64,000 bases of DNA from Candidatus Peribacteria bacterium (GTDB lineage Bacteria > Patescibacteriota > Gracilibacteria > Peribacterales > Peribacteraceae): the NCBI GenBank assembly GCA_023245865.1, contig JAHFJN010000001.1:725637-789636 (forward strand), written 5' to 3'. Numbering within the stretch: position 1 is the stretch's first letter; each line of letters starts with the position of its first letter. This document shows positions 1-7,526 of the stretch, piece by piece. The translations under genes were made by a program, and so were the position numbers. Below the pieces are notes generated by a model. That model made no database searches and was not told the origin of the DNA. It saw nothing but the letters and a program-made list of their open reading frames with translations.

Positions 1-216
1 CGGGGGTGACGGATGATAGTACTTCTTCGACGGAGAACATCGCAGGATGCAGCAGCGATATGGATAGTGACAATGATGGTATTGTGGACAGCCAGGACCC
101 GGATTGCACGGGGGTGACGGATGATAGTACTTCTTCGACGGAGAACATCGCAGGATGCAGCAGCGATATGGATAGTGACAATGATGGTATTGTGGACAGC
201 CAGGACCCGGATTGCA
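1..216. repeat. Perfect 108-bp tandem repeat, two copies, running off the left edge
   Basis: Bases 1-108 and 109-216 are identical, and a third copy begins at 217 but breaks off after about 12 bases into the stop codon. The period is 36 codons. Perfect identity, including third positions, points to recent expansion or ongoing homogenisation. The true copy number lies outside the window. Confidence 0.95.
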
Positions 217-233
217 CGGGGGTGACGGAATGA
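1..233 (+). CDS. C-terminal end of a tandem-repeat, calcium-binding-like surface protein (partial)
   Basis: The reading frame enters from the left edge (first whole codon at 3) and stops at TGA 231-233, so only the last 77 codons are seen. It encodes two identical 36-residue units followed by Val-Thr-Glu. Each unit holds DSDNDGIVDSQDPDC, an Asp-rich DxDxDGxxD pattern like thrombospondin type 3 or EF-hand-like calcium loops, plus two Cys that could form a disulfide. The linker half is Ser/Thr rich. This composition is typical of extracellular stalk or adhesin proteins, but no anchor or signal is visible here. It converges on the kinase gene with 4 bp between the stops. Function beyond a calcium-binding-like repeat is inference. 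Confidence 0.75.
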   Translation, partial: GVTDDSTSSTENIAGCSSDMDSDNDGIVDSQDPDCTGVTDDSTSSTENIAGCSSDMDSDNDGIVDSQDPDCTGVTE

Positions 234-237
234 TGCT

Positions 238-2352
238 TTATTCCTTCTGCACTGTCTTTTGAGCAGCTGCTTCCATGGTCTTTTTTACCTGTATGGACAA
301 ATTTTGCCCCATCGTTCTGAGCGATTCAATAAATTCAGACGGCTGCTTCGATGATGCGTGGGCGGGTGCATGAAATTCTTTACCTGCTCTCGTCTCCCAT
401 TTCTCATTCAAAGGCTGTGAGAGAATATACTTTGCAAACGATGCATCAGCTTGCATGCGAAGCAGGGATCCTCCTCCATCTATATGTTTGATCACAGGAA
501 GTAGGCGTAACGGTTCTGCTTCATTTGCATGGAAAAACTTTACCACTCCGTTGCGGTCGCGAAAGAAAGTCCCAATACGTAAGAAATAAACACGTGCTTC
601 CTCCTCGGAGAGATAACTATAGACAGCGGTCGATCCATTGATGCTCAACGCATCAAGATCTTTGTCCGTGAAAGAAAATACTTGCTTGAAAAAATCTCGA
701 TCGACGTAATGCACCGAGCCGCACCACTGCGAATTCCCATCGTGGTTTCTATAGGCGTGCACTCCGGTCGAAGCGGGCAACACAAGTTCCTGTTGCTCCC
801 CGGCAAAAAGCACAATGTCACCCGCGATTCCATCTTCCGCGGGACGAATCTTCATCTGCCCTCCTTGATCGAGCGGGATGACTTTGGGGGCTTCGGGTTC
901 GGGAGGTTTTGCGGAAACAACAGGTGCAGAAGGAAGAGACGGTGCGAGCTCTTCTTCTTTGCGAGAAAGTGCAAAGTACACACCGAGTCCGCTGGCAGCG
1001 ATGAGCCCCAGTACTTCCCTGCGCGACAATCTTTTCTTATCTGGATTGAAGAATTCGATCGTCTTGGTGAGCGCTGCTCCTTTGCGTACTGCGGCTTCGC
1101 CCGGGTACCCCATTTTCAGTGCATTGAGTAGATCAAGCGGTGATGCGTAGGTCGGGGCATACGGATCTTGCTTCAGCGTGGGCAACGGAGGCAAACGTAA
1201 CGGCTGATCGCGTTGCTCCTCTGCAATACCAGCACGCGCTCCGAAGAAATCTCTGACTGCACGCATCGACGGCCTCTCCAGAGCGTTGGGGTCGGTCATC
1301 TTTGCAAGAAATTGACCCAATGCAGCCTCTTCAAAAAGACGCGCGGACGGACGGGCCGCATACCCTTCCGAACGTAAATTTTCGAGGGTCGATCCCAAGT
1401 ACAACTCATACAATGTCACACCAAACGCCAATACGTCGCGCTGCGGGATGTGCACTTCATTCTGCGCGTCTATGAGATTCATGTAACCGGGGGTTCCGGT
1501 GAAGTGACCGGTCTGTGTCTTGCCGCTGAAGCTGCCTGAGGCTCCAAAGTCGATCAGAGCCACGGAACCATCGGCACAAACAATCAAATTATGGGGTTTC
1601 ACATCGCGATGAATCACCTCCAATTCTTCGTGCAGCACCATGAGTGTATGGGCAACGTACCTCGCAAAGGCATCCACAAGAGCGGCAGGAGGCGGGTTAC
1701 CATCGAGCGCCTGCAGAATCAAATTGGCATCACATCCATCCACGTATTTTGTGACATAGTACGGTTTACCCTCAATGTCACCTTCCGTCAGAAATTCCGG
1801 GACACGACCGCGGAGAGAAGGATTGCCATGCATGTCTTTGATCAATGCTATTTCCTTCATGAATTCTTTCCTCCATTTCTCCGCTTCCAAACTCTTCGCA
1901 ATGGCCGGGCCCGCGGGGATTTCACCCTTGCCATGAATCAAATACACCGAAGCACTGCCACCCGTCCCCATTTTCTTAATGATCGGATACTCACCCAAAA
2001 CAAACGGATAGGTTTGTATGCCATTTTCCGTTGCGTCGATTCGCTTGATAATTTCGTCAGCAGCGTACGCAGACCCGCCAAAATTTTGGGCGATCGTGAG
2101 GCGCAAACAATCGCGAATAGATTCAATTCCCTCGCCAACGTCCACAGGCTGTAAGTATTGCGACAGACCGACGCGCATCAGCACTTCCCTTGCCATGGCA
2201 TCGGGCCTGGCGATGATCGTTGATCGTTCGGAGGAACTGCTCACCTCCGTGGCTGTGGCGGTCCCGGCAGAGTCTCTCTGGTCGAGTTCCATAAGGGAAG
2301 TAAGTATGCCAAAAAAGGAGAAAAAGTCAACTGAATCGCTTTGTGAAGCCAA
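238..2352 (-). CDS. Membrane-anchored Ser/Thr protein kinase (PknB-type catalytic domain)
   Basis: This eukaryotic-like (Hanks) kinase has a glycine loop GTGGSASVY near residues 129-137, the ATP-binding Lys in AIAKS near 153, the catalytic loop HRDVKPHN at 248-255 and DFG at 268-270. After the kinase domain, a single hydrophobic segment (LGLIAASGLGVYFAL, about 450-465) is followed by roughly 240 residues I cannot assign. The topology suggests a cytoplasmic kinase with an external sensor or effector domain. The start used is TTG, 3 nt after the upstream stop; ATG at residue 21 (about 2292) is an alternative, and neither has a convincing ribosome site. It is the last gene of a leftward group with the GT-C and GT2 genes, which may link phosphorylation to glycan work (inference). 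Confidence 0.85.
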   Translation of the reverse strand: MASQSDSVDFFSFFGILTSLMELDQRDSAGTATATEVSSSSERSTIIARPDAMAREVLMRVGLSQYLQPVDVGEGIESIRDCLRLTIAQNFGGSAYAADEIIKRIDATENGIQTYPFVLGEYPIIKKMGTGGSASVYLIHGKGEIPAGPAIAKSLEAEKWRKEFMKEIALIKDMHGNPSLRGRVPEFLTEGDIEGKPYYVTKYVDGCDANLILQALDGNPPPAALVDAFARYVAHTLMVLHEELEVIHRDVKPHNLIVCADGSVALIDFGASGSFSGKTQTGHFTGTPGYMNLIDAQNEVHIPQRDVLAFGVTLYELYLGSTLENLRSEGYAARPSARLFEEAALGQFLAKMTDPNALERPSMRAVRDFFGARAGIAEEQRDQPLRLPPLPTLKQDPYAPTYASPLDLLNALKMGYPGEAAVRKGAALTKTIEFFNPDKKRLSRREVLGLIAASGLGVYFALSRKEEELAPSLPSAPVVSAKPPEPEAPKVIPLDQGGQMKIRPAEDGIAGDIVLFAGEQQELVLPASTGVHAYRNHDGNSQWCGSVHYVDRDFFKQVFSFTDKDLDALSINGSTAVYSYLSEEEARVYFLRIGTFFRDRNGVVKFFHANEAEPLRLLPVIKHIDGGGSLLRMQADASFAKYILSQPLNEKWETRAGKEFHAPAHASSKQPSEFIESLRTMGQNLSIQVKKTMEAAAQKTVQKE

Positions 2353-2355
2353 AAA

Positions 2356-3522
2356 TCACAGTTTTACCCATACTTCCACTGACACGCGAGGCATGCGTCG
2401 CCATTCTGATGGATTGATCTCCGGACATGCCTGCAGACACACGACCGCCTGCGCGATTGTGAGCAGTTCCGGATTGTAACGGCGGATTTCATCGCTGCTT
2501 TCGTACTGCCACTCATGACCGAAGGTACCGTTCATGAGGATCGGCCCTTGCTGATGCTCAGCGACTATCACGGAAAGGACATCGCGCGCGACGCTCGGCC
2601 CTGCATGGAACGGACGGAAGATGAGGAGCATCACGGAAAACGCGAGAGTGAGAAGGGCAAGACCCGTCGACGAAGCGCGCTGCTCGCGCACGAGCACGAA
2701 TGCCCCCGCAAGAAAGAGCGGTGTAAAGAGGATAGCGTAATAGTCGATGCGCGAGAGGAGAATAAACGCACATGTGAGAACGAAGGTAGCAATGAGCGGC
2801 CACGAGCGACTGCGAAGAATTCCCCACGTGCCGACGCAACTCAGAACGACGCTCCCGCCTGCCGCCCACAGACGCAGACTGTCCATCAAGCGAACCGAGA
2901 GGGCCTCTCCTGCGTTTTTTGCGCCGTGAATGAACATACTTTGGAGCGACAAGGGATTACTGAGGGAATAGATGAAGAGGACGAGCAGCGGGACACAGAA
3001 ATACAGCAGCGCACGCATGCGCGACGTGCGCTCTCTCAAAAGTGCGGCGAGCACCAGCGGCGAAAAGAGCACCGCCTGGTAGGCGGTCAGGAGCGAGCCA
3101 AGCCAGAAGAGCGCGATCAGTGCTGCGATGTGCGTGTGCTTTGTGTGCGTGCGCATGAGCAACCAGAGGAGCACGAGTTCCTGGAGAGCCGTGAGAACCG
3201 ACATCATGATGCTCCCCGCAATCCCAATGACCGCGGTATTGAGGAGCCACACGAGACAGAGGGAAATACGTGAGAGGCGCTTGAGATCCTTCGAGAGATC
3301 CCACACGAGCCAAACCGCCTGGACAGTGATGGTCGCAAACACCAATCGCCAGAAAAATTCCTGGCCCGACAGCCCGTCCAACGAACTCAGAATCGTGCGT
3401 GCGAGAGGCGGGTGCGGGTAGGGAATATCGAGCAGATACTTCGCCTCGTCGGTCCGGACCCCCATGCGGTATTGGAGGAAGGTCAAGAGGAGCGCGTAGA
3501 ATTCGAGAATCAATGCGTACAT
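2356..3522 (-). CDS. Polytopic GT-C glycosyltransferase (PMT/ArnT-like)
   Basis: This 388-residue protein is almost wholly hydrophobic, with around ten membrane segments. Residues 22-41 carry the GT-C signature: Asp-Glu in RTDEAKYL followed by PHPPL, as in PMT/ArnT-type enzymes that use polyprenyl-phosphate sugars outside the membrane. A short soluble tail (about the last 60 residues) follows. The chosen ATG (MYALIL) at 3522 overlaps the upstream GT2 stop by 13 nt; the longer open frame to 3654 has a non-hydrophobic, out-of-character N-terminus and is rejected. The adjacent DPM1-like GT2 probably makes its lipid-linked donor. Acceptor and sugar are unknown. Confidence 0.8.
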   Translation of the reverse strand: MYALILEFYALLLTFLQYRMGVRTDEAKYLLDIPYPHPPLARTILSSLDGLSGQEFFWRLVFATITVQAVWLVWDLSKDLKRLSRISLCLVWLLNTAVIGIAGSIMMSVLTALQELVLLWLLMRTHTKHTHIAALIALFWLGSLLTAYQAVLFSPLVLAALLRERTSRMRALLYFCVPLLVLFIYSLSNPLSLQSMFIHGAKNAGEALSVRLMDSLRLWAAGGSVVLSCVGTWGILRSRSWPLIATFVLTCAFILLSRIDYYAILFTPLFLAGAFVLVREQRASSTGLALLTLAFSVMLLIFRPFHAGPSVARDVLSVIVAEHQQGPILMNGTFGHEWQYESSDEIRRYNPELLTIAQAVVCLQACPEINPSEWRRMPRVSVEVWVKL

Positions 3523-4505
3523 GGGGACGGGTTGGGCGCGACGTAGAAAATCTGGAAACAGCGGGCGGGATCGACGCCACGTTTGTGGACCTGATGGAGA
3601 ATCTCGACCCGATCGGTCTGGACATTTTGGATGATGACATCGGACATCAACCATCCTTGTTTATCAGTCACTGTTTTGAGAGCAACTTCAGCAGAATGAC
3701 GGACGGTTGCGTCGCTATAGAGGAGACGCAGATGCCATGCGCGCCAACCGAACGTGAAGAGGAGAACGAGCGCAATGACCCAAAAGATCGGCGCTTGAAA
3801 ATGAACGAGGAGCGAGCGCAGGCGCAGCAGTGCGATCCGCATCAACTGCAATAAAAATTGCATCTCGATGAAGAGCGACAATTTGCTCTCCCCATGAAGG
3901 CGCATCGAAAACTTCAGGGGAACCTCCGCGATCACGATGGAACGCGGCAAGTGCGCGAGCACCTCGAGCAGGATTTTAAATCCGGTCGGGTGCAGGTGCG
4001 GCGCGAGCGGATGGTAGGCGGCCGCGCGGATTGCAAAAAATCCGCTCATCGGATCGGTGCTCTTCACGGGCGGGAGCGCATGCGCGAGATAGGTTGCAGT
4101 TTTGCTGAGAATTCGGCGGCCGCGCACCCACTCACCAACACTCCCGCCTGCTATGTAGCGCGATGCTACCGCAATCGTCGCTCCCCCCTCGATCGCTTTC
4201 GCAAGATCGAGCACAAGTTGCGGATCATGCTGCAAGTCGCTATCCATCACGACGAGAATATCGCCGTACGCCATCGCAAACCCTTCGACGACCGCGGAGG
4301 AAAGTCCGCGCCGACCGATTCTACGCAGAACCCGGATCGAGGAGTCACCATGCGCCAGATGCTGCGCCACTTCCCACGTGCGATCGGGAGAATCGTCATC
4401 GACGATGATCAGTTCATGCGGCATCGCAAGCACGGCCTTGAGGCGCCGGATCAGTTCAGGGAGGTTCTGCGCCTCGTTATAGGTGGGGAGGACAATGGAC
4501 AACAT
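3510..4505 (-). CDS. DPM1-like polyprenyl-phosphate glycosyltransferase (GT2) with a membrane tail
   Basis: The N-terminal 220 residues are a GT-A fold GT2: LPTYNEAQNL at the start, VDDDSPD near 35-41 and the metal-binding MDSDLQHD at 87-94. The family moves a hexose from a nucleotide sugar onto polyprenyl phosphate. A hydrophobic segment near 238-260 is followed by about 70 residues of unassigned soluble sequence, which is longer than simple DPM1. The ATG at 4505 has a TATTCT hexamer 6 nt upstream on its strand, so it is probably the first gene of the leftward group with the GT-C protein and the kinase. Confidence 0.85.
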   Translation of the reverse strand: MLSIVLPTYNEAQNLPELIRRLKAVLAMPHELIIVDDDSPDRTWEVAQHLAHGDSSIRVLRRIGRRGLSSAVVEGFAMAYGDILVVMDSDLQHDPQLVLDLAKAIEGGATIAVASRYIAGGSVGEWVRGRRILSKTATYLAHALPPVKSTDPMSGFFAIRAAAYHPLAPHLHPTGFKILLEVLAHLPRSIVIAEVPLKFSMRLHGESKLSLFIEMQFLLQLMRIALLRLRSLLVHFQAPIFWVIALVLLFTFGWRAWHLRLLYSDATVRHSAEVALKTVTDKQGWLMSDVIIQNVQTDRVEILHQVHKRGVDPARCFQIFYVAPNPSPCTH

Positions 4506-4511
4506 GACGAA

Positions 4512-4517
4512 AGAATA
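4512..4517 (-). promoter_or_regulatory. -10-like TATTCT, 6 nt from the start codon
   Basis: On the minus strand TATTCT (5 of 6 to TATAAT) lies 6 nt before ATG 4505. Transcription would start at or near the A of ATG, giving a leaderless mRNA. Confidence 0.55.
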
Positions 4518-4558
4518 GCAGAATATCGGAGATCGGAGTACCAGTTCCCCCTTGTTCC

Positions 4559-4582
4559 GTTACTCTGTTATTCTGTTACTCT
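4559..4582. repeat. Three 8-bp tandem units (GTTACTCT/GTTATTCT)
   Basis: GTTACTCT, GTTATTCT, GTTACTCT occupy the short gap just before the epimerase start at 4591. The same units recur, in both orientations, upstream of rmlB and rmlA (55280-55349). Confidence 0.75.
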
Positions 4583-4590
4583 CATAGCAA

Positions 4591-5532
4591 ATGCGCATCC
4601 TCGTAACTGGATCATCGGGCACCATCGGCACCCGCCTCTGCGAACGGCTGCTTGCAGACGGCCATACGGTGATTGGGGCGGACTGGGAACCCTGCAAATG
4701 GAACAAAGAGATCGAGAACCTGCGCATTAATGTCGACCTGCGCGATCCTAAGCAACTGCATAGGTGTCATCCTGAGCCTGTCGAAGGACGCAATTCTCCA
4801 TTCGACCTCATCATTCACCTCGCCGCCAATGCTCGCGTCTACGAACTCGTGGAAAACCCGGAGCGCGCGATGGATAATTTTATCGACACCTTCAACATCC
4901 TAGAATTCGCACGTAAAAATGGCATCAAAAAAATGATGTTCGCATCCTCGCGCGAAACGTACGGCAATATCCATCTGCCTGCAGGACAAAAGTACAGCGA
5001 AGACAAAGCGCACTTCATGACGTGCGAGAGCCCTTACACCGCAAGCAAGATAGGAGGCGAAGCGCTCTTCGAAGCGTACAAGCGCTGCTACGGCATCGAA
5101 ACGATCATCTGGCGGTTCAGTAACGTCTACGGCATGTACGACGACTCCGTCCGCGTCGTTCCGCTCTACTTCCGCCAAGCGTCTGCCGGTGAAACGCTCA
5201 AAGTATTTGGCAAAGACAAATGTCTGGACTTCACCTACATCGATGACTGCGTGAACGGTATTGTTCTTGGCATCGACAAATGGGACACCGCGAAAAACGA
5301 CACCTACAACCTCGCCTACGGTGAAGGCACGACCATCCTCCACCTTGCAGAGCGCATGAAAGAGTTACTGAAGAGCTCTTCCCCGATCGAAATCGGCACC
5401 GCGCGCACCGGCGAAGTCACCCACTACATCGCAGATATTTCGAAGGCACAGAAGAAACTCGGCTACGCGCCCCAGACGCCCTTTGACCGAGGGATCGAGA
5501 AGGCAGTGGAGTGGTATAGGGCGAATACTTGA
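4591..5532 (+). CDS. NAD-dependent sugar epimerase/dehydratase (extended SDR)
   Basis: A 313-residue extended short-chain dehydrogenase of the UDP-glucose 4-epimerase type. It shows the NAD-binding GSSGTIG at 7-13, an acidic residue near 31 after the second strand, and the catalytic Tyr149-xxx-Lys153 (YTASK). The nucleotide-sugar substrate cannot be told from sequence. A REP-like element (4766-4791) is read in frame as roughly residues 59-67, between the third strand and the conserved HLAAN segment, and so forms an insertion in a surface loop. The start ATG follows an 8-bp tandem repeat. Confidence 0.85.
   Translation: MRILVTGSSGTIGTRLCERLLADGHTVIGADWEPCKWNKEIENLRINVDLRDPKQLHRCHPEPVEGRNSPFDLIIHLAANARVYELVENPERAMDNFIDTFNILEFARKNGIKKMMFASSRETYGNIHLPAGQKYSEDKAHFMTCESPYTASKIGGEALFEAYKRCYGIETIIWRFSNVYGMYDDSVRVVPLYFRQASAGETLKVFGKDKCLDFTYIDDCVNGIVLGIDKWDTAKNDTYNLAYGEGTTILHLAERMKELLKSSSPIEIGTARTGEVTHYIADISKAQKKLGYAPQTPFDRGIEKAVEWYRANT
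4766..4791 (+). repeat. REP-like hairpin, family A, in frame within the epimerase
   Basis: GTCAT-CCT-GAG then GTCGA-AGG-ACGC: the two 3-base arms (CCT and AGG) are complementary. The element is translated as HPEPVEGR without breaking the reading frame. Confidence 0.8.
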
Positions 5533-5539
5533 CAGACTA

Positions 5540-5567
5540 TTGACATGATGGGAAAGAGGACTACAGT
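5540..5567 (+). promoter_or_regulatory. Promoter: TTGACA, 16 bp, TACAGT
   Basis: A perfect -35 (5540-5545) and a -10 with 4 of 6 matches (5562-5567) are 16 bp apart. The -10 ends 8 nt before ATG 5576, so the transcript would have little or no leader. Confidence 0.6.
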
Positions 5568-5575
5568 CGGGCGCA

Positions 5576-6481
5576 ATGGCGGTTTCCAACCCACAGGAAA
5601 TAAACGATCTTGGCCTCAATACATATTACACCATTGCAGTGGAAACAGGCACTCAGGCAACGGAAACGCTCTTCTATCAACGTTGCATTGCTTGTCTGTC
5701 AAGAGACAGTCTCAATACCGATTCTGAAATGCAAGAGGCACAGGAGCTGGTGCGTATCTCACCAGAATTTTTGGACCATCGGTATACACCGTTCACACGC
5801 TTTGCAGCGGCAGCAATACTCACTAATGTTAAAAGGCTCCCGGAATCCGAAGAGGCCGTTCTATTACAATTGGCAGAAACAATCAAAAGCACGCGAGAAA
5901 GCAATGCGGATCTCATCAAATTCTCCGAGCTCTTCTTATGCGAGCATGGGGATCGAGATCACGTCGATGCAATCTTACAGAATGCGCGAAATGGCTCCAT
6001 CGATGACTTTGTTTTTTATGCCTGGAAGGGTATGAGGGCGCTTCCTGCGGATGAAATCTTCGAGCTTGTTCGAGAGATCTGGAAGAAGTCGCAGACAACG
6101 AAGATCGACATCCCGACTCTCCTGGATTTCTATCTGCGTGCGGCGCAGTTACTGATTGAACGATTGAAAGAACTGCACAAAGAAGATGGTAACACCGAAG
6201 CGGGCGAGGTAACGGCAACGCGCTATCGCACTGCGATCCGGAAGATCGACGAAGCCATGGAGCCGATTCCGTGTTCGCACAAAAATCGCGCACTGCTGAT
6301 GGATGCATTTGCCTCGCTATGCGTTGAAATGAAGAACAGTGATTTTGCTATTCTCAGCTTGGAGCGTGCGATAAAGATCGCACGGAAGATTCCTGACGGA
6401 GATACGAGTCTGCCTATCATTAGGCTACTGAGAGAGAGACTCGATAGTGTGAGGATGAATGATGATGCGGGAAATGTGTAG
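5576..6481 (+). CDS. Unknown alpha-helical protein, first of two tandem paralogs
   Basis: I do not recognise a named family. The 301 residues look soluble, are predicted by eye to be almost all helical, have no signal peptide, and show no catalytic motif; the spacing of helices suggests a TPR/HEAT-like solenoid. It is paralogous to the next gene: RLPESEEAVLLQLAETI matches QLPNDCEQGLLKIAQMH, VDAILQNA matches IEHILRNV, and the C-terminal ATRYRTAIRKIDEA block matches MLDYERAIERAFGE. It has its own promoter, and the start sits 8 nt from the -10. A role as a scaffold is only a guess. Confidence 0.7.
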   Translation: MAVSNPQEINDLGLNTYYTIAVETGTQATETLFYQRCIACLSRDSLNTDSEMQEAQELVRISPEFLDHRYTPFTRFAAAAILTNVKRLPESEEAVLLQLAETIKSTRESNADLIKFSELFLCEHGDRDHVDAILQNARNGSIDDFVFYAWKGMRALPADEIFELVREIWKKSQTTKIDIPTLLDFYLRAAQLLIERLKELHKEDGNTEAGEVTATRYRTAIRKIDEAMEPIPCSHKNRALLMDAFASLCVEMKNSDFAILSLERAIKIARKIPDGDTSLPIIRLLRERLDSVRMNDDAGNV

Positions 6482-6535
6482 AAGACGAAAACTACGCGTA
6501 GGCAGTGATCTTAGTCCCGGTATGTTGACAACATA

Positions 6536-6563
6536 TTGATTGTATTGAAAATAGATCTATAAT
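6536..6563 (+). promoter_or_regulatory. Promoter: TTGATT, 16 bp, TATAAT overlapping the annotated start codon
   Basis: TTGATT (6536-6541) and a perfect TATAAT (6558-6563) are 16 bp apart. The TATAAT shares its last two bases with ATG 6562, so RNA from it should begin near 6570. Met7 (6580) or Met9 (6586) may then be the real start. A second TTGACA lies at 6525-6530. Confidence 0.55.
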
Positions 6564-7521
6564 GGCTACGATACCAAAGATGCATATGCTGGCTGATGTG
6601 GAACAGTCGATACAAGCGTTGTGGGGCACACACTTAGTGTGGAAAGAAGAAAGAGACAAGGACGCAATGAACCTTGCCAGGGCAACCATTCAAAAGCATA
6701 TCGGGGCGCTGAGCGATGAGTGCGCTTTCATTACGCGTGGAATCCTCCTGGAAGCTGATGCATGCGCATCCACACAACATGCGGTCATTGAAGATTATTT
6801 CGATACGCACGCACCCCTCTTTCTACGTCAATATTCCGACGTTCGAGCGTATTTGCTTGCAGGAGATTTTCTGTACACAAGAAATCAACTACCAAATGAT
6901 TGTGAGCAGGGGCTACTGAAAATTGCGCAGATGCATGTGAATGAGAAGGATACTATGACAACCGTACTCGCACGAAGAACGATTTGTCGTTTTTCCGAAG
7001 ACGCAGAAGAAATCGAGCACATCCTAAGAAACGTACAAAAGAGCGGCAGCTCGAGGCAGTATGTCATTCTAGCGCACGCGGGCATTCCACATTTGCCCAC
7101 GCCAGCAGTGCGCGAAATTTCAGAATGCATTGTTGATTTTTCGCAAAGCGGAAGGGAACCGGAACAGAAGGCTCTCGCACGATTTTACGAGCGTGCCATC
7201 GACAGAATGATCAGTACGCTCATTGCTCTTAGGGAAGAGGCATCCCAACAACATCTTGAATCGACACCGATCATGCTTGACTACGAAAGGGCAATCGAGA
7301 GGGCATTCGGAGAAATATTGAGTTTGGAAGGAGTTGATAAAGAGCAGGCACTGGTTGCAGTGCATCTTGCACAATACGCACGCTGCGTTGGTGATAAAAC
7401 GGGGCTAAGAGAGTTTCTCAAACAAGGCAGAGAGCACGCAAAGTCTTTGAATCCGGACGATGGAGGATCGATTTTGTCTGCACTGCAAAAAATATCTGAT
7501 CCGCAGGGTGGAGGTGAGTAA
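6562..7521 (+). CDS. Unknown alpha-helical protein, second of two tandem paralogs
   Basis: A 319-residue soluble, helix-rich protein related to the preceding gene over most of its length, with about the same helix order but low identity, so the duplication is old. It has no signal peptide, membrane segment or catalytic motif that I can see. The start is doubtful: the best -10 (TATAAT) overlaps ATG 6562, and a transcript from it would favour Met7 (6580) or Met9 (6586). The 80-bp gap between the paralogs carries this separate promoter, so the two are probably transcribed independently. Confidence 0.7.
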   Translation: MATIPKMHMLADVEQSIQALWGTHLVWKEERDKDAMNLARATIQKHIGALSDECAFITRGILLEADACASTQHAVIEDYFDTHAPLFLRQYSDVRAYLLAGDFLYTRNQLPNDCEQGLLKIAQMHVNEKDTMTTVLARRTICRFSEDAEEIEHILRNVQKSGSSRQYVILAHAGIPHLPTPAVREISECIVDFSQSGREPEQKALARFYERAIDRMISTLIALREEASQQHLESTPIMLDYERAIERAFGEILSLEGVDKEQALVAVHLAQYARCVGDKTGLREFLKQGREHAKSLNPDDGGSILSALQKISDPQGGGE

Positions 7522-7526
7522 GTACG

